Positions 5,660 to 6,097 of a stretch of 6,097 nucleotides of DNA are shown piece by piece; the stretch's first letter is position 1; every line of letters starts with the position of its first letter. Source of the stretch: CAZYWA01 sp964650975 [NCBI: uncultured bacterium] (GTDB lineage: Bacteria > JADJOY01); NCBI GenBank assembly GCA_964650975.1, contig CAZYWA010000483.1, positions 1 through 6,097 of the forward strand. Direction: 5' to 3'. The position numbers were made by a program, and so were the translations under genes. The notes under the pieces were generated by a model. The model was given only the letters and a program-made list of their open reading frames with translations. It ran no database searches and was not told the DNA's origin.

Positions 5660-5876
5660 GATGACCTTCCGACCAGCAGCGGTGGCCTGCTGGCACGAAC
5701 GTGCCGTCCAGACCTGCAAATCCACGCCAATCGCCGCGCTTGCTGGGGCTGCAAGCGTGTCGCTTGAGCCTCGGCGCCGCCCGGAAAGTCCGCCGTTCAC
5801 GCACTCATTCGGCGGTTGCGCGCGCGCCCCGATGAGGGTTAAGACCGCGCGGATGCTGGTCAACTGTGGGGGGATC

Positions 5877-6097
5877 ATGACTTCGTCGCGCTCTTCGATG
5901 CGGAAGCGTTGCTGGCCGCTGGCGGTTCTCGCGTTGTTACTCGCCCTCCCGGGAGCACCCGGACTCGCGGCCACCATCAACGTCGACTCGGAAGACGACG
6001 TCGCGAACGGCATCGACGGCGTCTGCACGCTGCGCGAGGCGATCGCCAACGCCGACCAGAACGCCAACAACACGCCCACGACCTACGCCGACTGCGC
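5877..6097 (+). CDS. secreted CSLREA-type protein, N-terminal part (runs off window)
   Basis: The first 73 codons of a longer gene. A Sec signal peptide is clear: basic n-region (Arg and Lys within residues 5-11), hydrophobic core PLAVLALLLAL, and a probable cleavage after Ala32 in GLAA. The mature start TINVDSEDDVANGIDGVC leads to CTLREAIANADQNA (50-63), the CSLREA-type motif found at the mature N-terminus of large secreted bacterial proteins, commonly ones with parallel beta-helix or repeat regions and anchoring domains. The full length, repeats and anchor lie outside the window. The ATG at 5877 has a G-rich stretch (GGGGGG, ending 3 nt upstream), which is close for a ribosome-binding site; the ATG at 5898, just before Arg-Lys-Arg, is an alternative that would still leave an intact signal peptide. 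It is probably its own transcription unit, separated from the central cassette by the repeat-rich spacer. Confidence 0.85.
   Translation, partial: MTSSRSSMRKRCWPLAVLALLLALPGAPGLAATINVDSEDDVANGIDGVCTLREAIANADQNANNTPTTYADC

Larger units (their letters stand above)
5538..5876. other. gene-free spacer rich in inverted repeats
   Basis: These 339 nt between the DUF3309-like gene and the CSLREA-type gene contain no convincing gene on either strand. The part from about 5562 to 5660 is visibly more A/T-rich than the surroundings. Inverted repeats follow one another: TCGCGG/CCGCGA (5543-5562), the nested TAGAAGC palindrome (5562-5630), CAGCTGAAATC/GATTCCAGCTG with a 5-nt loop (5633-5659), CCAGCAG/CTGCTGG (5673-5693), GGCACG/CGTGCC (5692-5705), CGCTTGC/GCAAGCG (5737-5757) and CCGCCG/CGGCGG (5790-5815). 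No U-tract follows any of them, so none is a standard intrinsic terminator. Candidate explanations are a structured RNA, a mobile-element remnant, or regulatory and termination structures. Confidence 0.6.

Noticed and set aside
5598-5845. An integron attC-like site using TTCTAAC and GTTAAGA as end boxes
   Set aside because: Both boxes fail the RYYYAAC/GTTRRRY consensus at the end base, their spacing is long, and no integrase or gene-cassette pattern is present.
5627-6079. A 150-residue minus-strand frame across the spacer and the CSLREA-type gene
   Set aside because: Half of it is antisense to a clear signal peptide and CTLREA motif, and the remainder shows no family features.

Overview
The window is very GC-rich bacterial DNA (roughly 70% G+C by eye) with dense coding, strong G/C preference at third codon positions, GTG starts and 4-nt gene overlaps. 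The gene content (DUF2804, a PqqD-M50-HlyD fusion, a CSLREA-type secreted protein, a DUF3309-like miniprotein) fits a Gram-negative environmental lineage such as Myxococcota, Binatota or another former deltaproteobacterium. I cannot place it more exactly from the sequence. No rRNA, tRNA, CRISPR array or transposase gene is visible.

Left block (34-2069, minus strand): two genes read right to left, a DUF2804-family protein followed by an alpha/beta-hydrolase with an intact Ser-Asp-His triad. They overlap by 4 nt (GTGA) and are probably one transcript. Middle spacer (2070-2380): a divergent intergenic region with candidate promoters facing both ways and a cluster of dyad symmetries next to the DUF2804 start.

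Central block (2381-5537, plus strand): a possible small lipoprotein, then a tight cassette of a 48-residue small membrane peptide, a 763-residue membrane fusion protein and a 51-residue DUF3309-like membrane miniprotein. The large protein joins an N-terminal PqqD/RRE-like domain, a multi-helix membrane region resembling site-2 protease (M50) 'peptide zinc metalloprotease' proteins, and a complete HlyD-type periplasmic adaptor. At the position of the M50 HExxH motif it reads REAAV, so two of the usual zinc ligands are missing. It looks like a peptide-recognition and export/adaptor protein built on a dead protease scaffold, and the 48-residue peptide encoded immediately upstream with a 4-nt overlap is a candidate partner or substrate. 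This cassette is the most interesting part of the window.

Right block (5538-6097): about 340 nt without a gene but full of inverted repeats, including a nested palindrome with four copies of TAGAAGC, followed by the start of a secreted CSLREA-type protein that runs off the end of the window.
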